This document shows, one piece after another, positions 61,948 to 64,000 of a stretch of DNA of 64,000 bases (the stretch's first letter is position 1; every line of letters begins with the position of its first letter). Under the pieces are notes generated by a model, which searched no databases, had not been told where the DNA came from, and saw only the letters and a list, made by a program, of their open reading frames with translations. Where the stretch lies: positions 1-64,000 of the forward strand of contig CAVIJY010000004.1 of NCBI GenBank assembly GCA_963643215.1. The letters run 5' to 3'. Source of the DNA: Darwinimomas sp963643215. Its GTDB lineage: Bacteria > Bacillota > Clostridia > Lachnospirales > Lachnospiraceae. The position numbers and the translations under genes are program-made.

Positions 61948-62625
61948 CTATATGAATTCGCATCCGAGCGACTTCAGCTTTTCATCCACCCACGGGCGGA
62001 TATAGGTTCCGTCATTTACGATGTGATTCATGATCTCACTCTCCATGTCCCATATCTTGCCGGCGGCTTTCGCTACTGCTTCGGCATCCGACGGGCGGAT
62101 AGCCAGAACACCGTCCTCATCCCCTACGATGATATCTCCCGGATATATCGTCTTGCCTCCGACCGACACGGGAACACCGATCTCTCCCGGACCGTTTTTG
62201 TATGGTCCGTTGGGCGTCACACCGCAGGCGTAGACCGGAAAATCCTCCATCTGAGACAATGCGAGGCTGTCGCGTACAGCACCGCTGCATACGATGCCTG
62301 CTATACCGCGCACCTTGCAGTATGTCGCCATCAGCTCTCCGAAGATAGCCCGGTTATCAAAGCCGCCGGCATCTATAACGATGACATCTCCGGGCTGTGC
62401 CATATCCATCGCGACATGGAACATCAGATTGTCGCCCTGGGGAACTCTCACCGTATATGCCGGTCCCAAGAGCCTGCCCCTGCCTATCGGGACGATATTC
62501 GCATCGATAGCGGCTATACGCCCCATGCAATCATCTATATTGGCTACCGGAAGATCTCGAAACAGCTCTATCTGCTCCGGTGTGGCTCTTTCAAAGTTCC
62601 TTATGATCTTACATCCTACCGCCAT
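61948..62625 (-). CDS. RraA/HMG-aldolase family protein
   Basis: 225-residue protein of the RraA superfamily. Motifs present are ANIDDCMGRIAAID, GLVCSGAVRDSL-like IVCSGAVRDSLAL, and YPGDIIVGDEDGV. In characterised members this fold acts as a class II aldolase or decarboxylase (4-hydroxy-4-methyl-2-oxoglutarate or oxaloacetate), or as the RNase E inhibitor RraA. Since clostridia have no typical RNase E pathway of that type and the operon is metabolic, an aldolase or decarboxylase role is more likely. GAGGAGG precedes the ATG. It lies 13 bases after the dehydrogenase gene. Confidence 0.82.
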   Translation of the reverse strand: MAVGCKIIRNFERATPEQIELFRDLPVANIDDCMGRIAAIDANIVPIGRGRLLGPAYTVRVPQGDNLMFHVAMDMAQPGDVIVIDAGGFDNRAIFGELMATYCKVRGIAGIVCSGAVRDSLALSQMEDFPVYACGVTPNGPYKNGPGEIGVPVSVGGKTIYPGDIIVGDEDGVLAIRPSDAEAVAKAAGKIWDMESEIMNHIVNDGTYIRPWVDEKLKSLGCEFI

Positions 62626-62638
62626 GTCTGTATCCTCC

Positions 62639-63607
62639 TCACTGCAGCAGCCCTTCTATCTCCTCGCCCGCCATCAGATGCTTCAGATTGGTCGCGCAGA
62701 GTCTGTACACACGATCATAATTATCATATGTAGCTGCTCCGATATGAGGGGTCAGTATCAGATTGGTATCCTTCGCCTTATACAGAGGGCTGGACTCGGT
62801 CAGAGGGTCAAGTACATCTACCGCCGCGCCCAGTATCTCTCCGGCCAGCAGTGCATCCGCGAGTGCATCGAGGTCTATCAGAAGATCTCTCGCCGTATTG
62901 ACAAGGATCGCATCCTTCTTCATCTCGCTCAGTTCCTTTTTCCCGATCATTCCCTTTGTCGTGGGCAACAGCGGCAGATGCAGCGTGATGACATCCGATG
63001 TTCGTATGAGCTCGTCCAGCGGAACAAATGTGATGCCCAGCTCCTTCTCCTTTTCCTCCGGAAGACGGTATACATCGTAATAAAGTACATTTGTATCAAA
63101 TGACTTCACTCTCTTGATCACGTGACGTCCGATCGCTCCGGCTCCAACCACGCCCACGGTCTTTCCGGTCAGCTCGTAGCTGACATGACGATATGTCCAT
63201 GTATGCCACTCGCCCTGCTTCATAGTAGCATCCATGAAGGGAAGCCTGCGGTAGAGTGCCAGCATATCGAGTACTGCCAGCTCGGCCACCGAGATGCTGT
63301 TAAAGCCGCGGCACACCGAAACAGGAATGTTCTTCTCCTTTGCATAGGCCACATCCACCATATCCACGCCTATACCGGTACGCTGAATCAGCTTGAGGTT
63401 CGGTGCGGCATCTATAACCTCTTTTGTCACCTGAAATGTAGTATCAATGAAGACATCTGCTTCCGCCAGCTCTCCCTTCCTGCCTGTGACCGGGTTCAGG
63501 AAGCGAATATCCACATCCGACGGCATACGCTCCAGCAGCATCTTCTCCATATGCGGATTAAGCTTGTCAAGATATAATGCTATCATATTTACCGTTTGGT
63601 TCTCCAT
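62639..63607 (-). CDS. D-isomer-specific 2-hydroxyacid dehydrogenase
   Basis: 322-residue NAD(P)-dependent dehydrogenase interconverting a 2-hydroxy acid and a 2-oxo acid. It has the Rossmann motif VGVVGAGAIGRHV, the catalytic Arg in NTARDLLIDLDAL and the catalytic His in LTPHIGAAT. The Glu usually found after DVF is replaced in AAVDVLDPLTE, where an Asp or a later Glu could serve. The start is uncertain: the ATG at 63607 has only GGAGA close by and another in-frame ATG lies at 63586. It sits between two RraA-family genes. Confidence 0.88.
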   Translation of the reverse strand: MENQTVNMIALYLDKLNPHMEKMLLERMPSDVDIRFLNPVTGRKGELAEADVFIDTTFQVTKEVIDAAPNLKLIQRTGIGVDMVDVAYAKEKNIPVSVCRGFNSISVAELAVLDMLALYRRLPFMDATMKQGEWHTWTYRHVSYELTGKTVGVVGAGAIGRHVIKRVKSFDTNVLYYDVYRLPEEKEKELGITFVPLDELIRTSDVITLHLPLLPTTKGMIGKKELSEMKKDAILVNTARDLLIDLDALADALLAGEILGAAVDVLDPLTESSPLYKAKDTNLILTPHIGAATYDNYDRVYRLCATNLKHLMAGEEIEGLLQ

Positions 63608-63646
63608 TCTCCATATACTGCGGCATCGCTGATGCCGCGTGTCAGT

Positions 63647-64000
63647 TTACTCGGTCTCTCTGGTCTGCAGCTTATGGTACCCCAGCTTGGCGCGTGCCTC
63701 CTTCAGGGTGCTGCCGGCCTTGACCTCCGCTATGATCTTCTGCTCCGTAGCCTCGATGCCCTCAGCTATCTCACATACACGCTCCGCGACGGAGTCGGGG
63801 ATGCAGACGACGCCTGTGTCATCCGCGAGGATGATATCTCCGGGGCATACCTGTACGCCTGATATCGAGACCGGCTTGTTCACATAGTCCACGGTCACCC
63901 GATCCTTGCCTGTCACCATATATGTGCTCTTCGTAAAGATGGCATAATCATTTTCCTTGATCCCGGGGACATCTCGGCATACACCGTCGATGACAGTACC
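63647..64000 (-). CDS. RraA-family protein (5' end beyond the window)
   Basis: C-terminal part of a second RraA/HMG-aldolase-like protein; the reading frame is open to the right edge. It begins GTVIDGVCRDVPGIKENDYAIF and continues with VQVCPGDIILADDTGVVCIPD, the RraA core including the DGxxRD motif. 118 residues are visible. An internal ATG at 63919 is not the start. Its stop lies 39 bases before the dehydrogenase gene. Two RraA-type genes in one operon suggest two different aldolase or decarboxylase steps. Confidence 0.82.
   Translation of the reverse strand, partial: GTVIDGVCRDVPGIKENDYAIFTKSTYMVTGKDRVTVDYVNKPVSISGVQVCPGDIILADDTGVVCIPDSVAERVCEIAEGIEATEQKIIAEVKAGSTLKEARAKLGYHKLQTRETE

Overview
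The window is a draft-quality stretch (one run of N at 26877-27069) from a low-to-mid G+C Gram-positive anaerobe, most likely a Lachnospiraceae member (Clostridia). This rests on strong AGGAGG-type ribosome binding sites, the yajC-tgt-secDF arrangement, fused SecDF, DUF4367 proteins with an ECF sigma factor, a DUF3798 ABC importer, and surface polysaccharide genes with an LCP ligase. No rRNA, tRNA or CRISPR array was recognised. Most genes lie on the minus strand in compact operons with 4-base ATGA overlaps.

Layout: 1-4.5 kb sbcCD; 4.8-7.9 kb a PucR-type regulator divergent from a GPH-family symporter; 8.0-9.7 kb a repeat-bearing beta-helix lipoprotein; 9.8-11.2 kb pepD; 11.3-17.0 kb a five-gene ABC importer operon (DUF3798 binding protein, double ATPase, two permeases, small membrane protein); 17.2-20.9 kb yajC, tgt, secDF; 21.2-23.5 kb two CNNM/CBS membrane proteins; then an LspA homologue, an HtrA protease and an M20 amidohydrolase. 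After the gap, 27.1-37.9 kb is a seven-gene surface-glycan operon: TPP enzyme, epimerase, three GT2 glycosyltransferases, an initiating sugar-phosphate transferase and an LCP protein.

38.2-42.7 kb holds a gene frameshifted at a nine-base homopolymer, then a choline operon: LicA kinase, LicC cytidylyltransferase, BCCT transporter. The LicA protein carries an N-terminal RelB/DinJ-type ribbon-helix-helix domain, and a perfect 10-bp inverted repeat overlaps the operon promoter. This looks like a self-regulating choline kinase and is the most interesting find. A LicD transferase and flippase (51.7-53.8 kb) and a small secreted protein with choline-binding-like repeats (57.0 kb) complete a plausible phosphocholine surface-decoration system.

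42.7-49.3 kb is a nickel/peptide-type ABC importer with two tandem paralogous methyltransferases. 49.5-51.6 kb is a DUF4367 lipoprotein, ECF sigma factor and DUF4367 anti-sigma module. 54.0-56.9 kb is trkA-trkH. 57.5 kb to the right edge is an unfamiliar catabolic operon: two RraA-family proteins, a 2-hydroxyacid dehydrogenase, a serine-dehydratase-alpha-like enzyme, an anion permease and a carboxylesterase.

A dispersed repeat of about 64 bp with two conserved hairpins occurs three times in intergenic positions (4.6, 21.1 and 38.0 kb).
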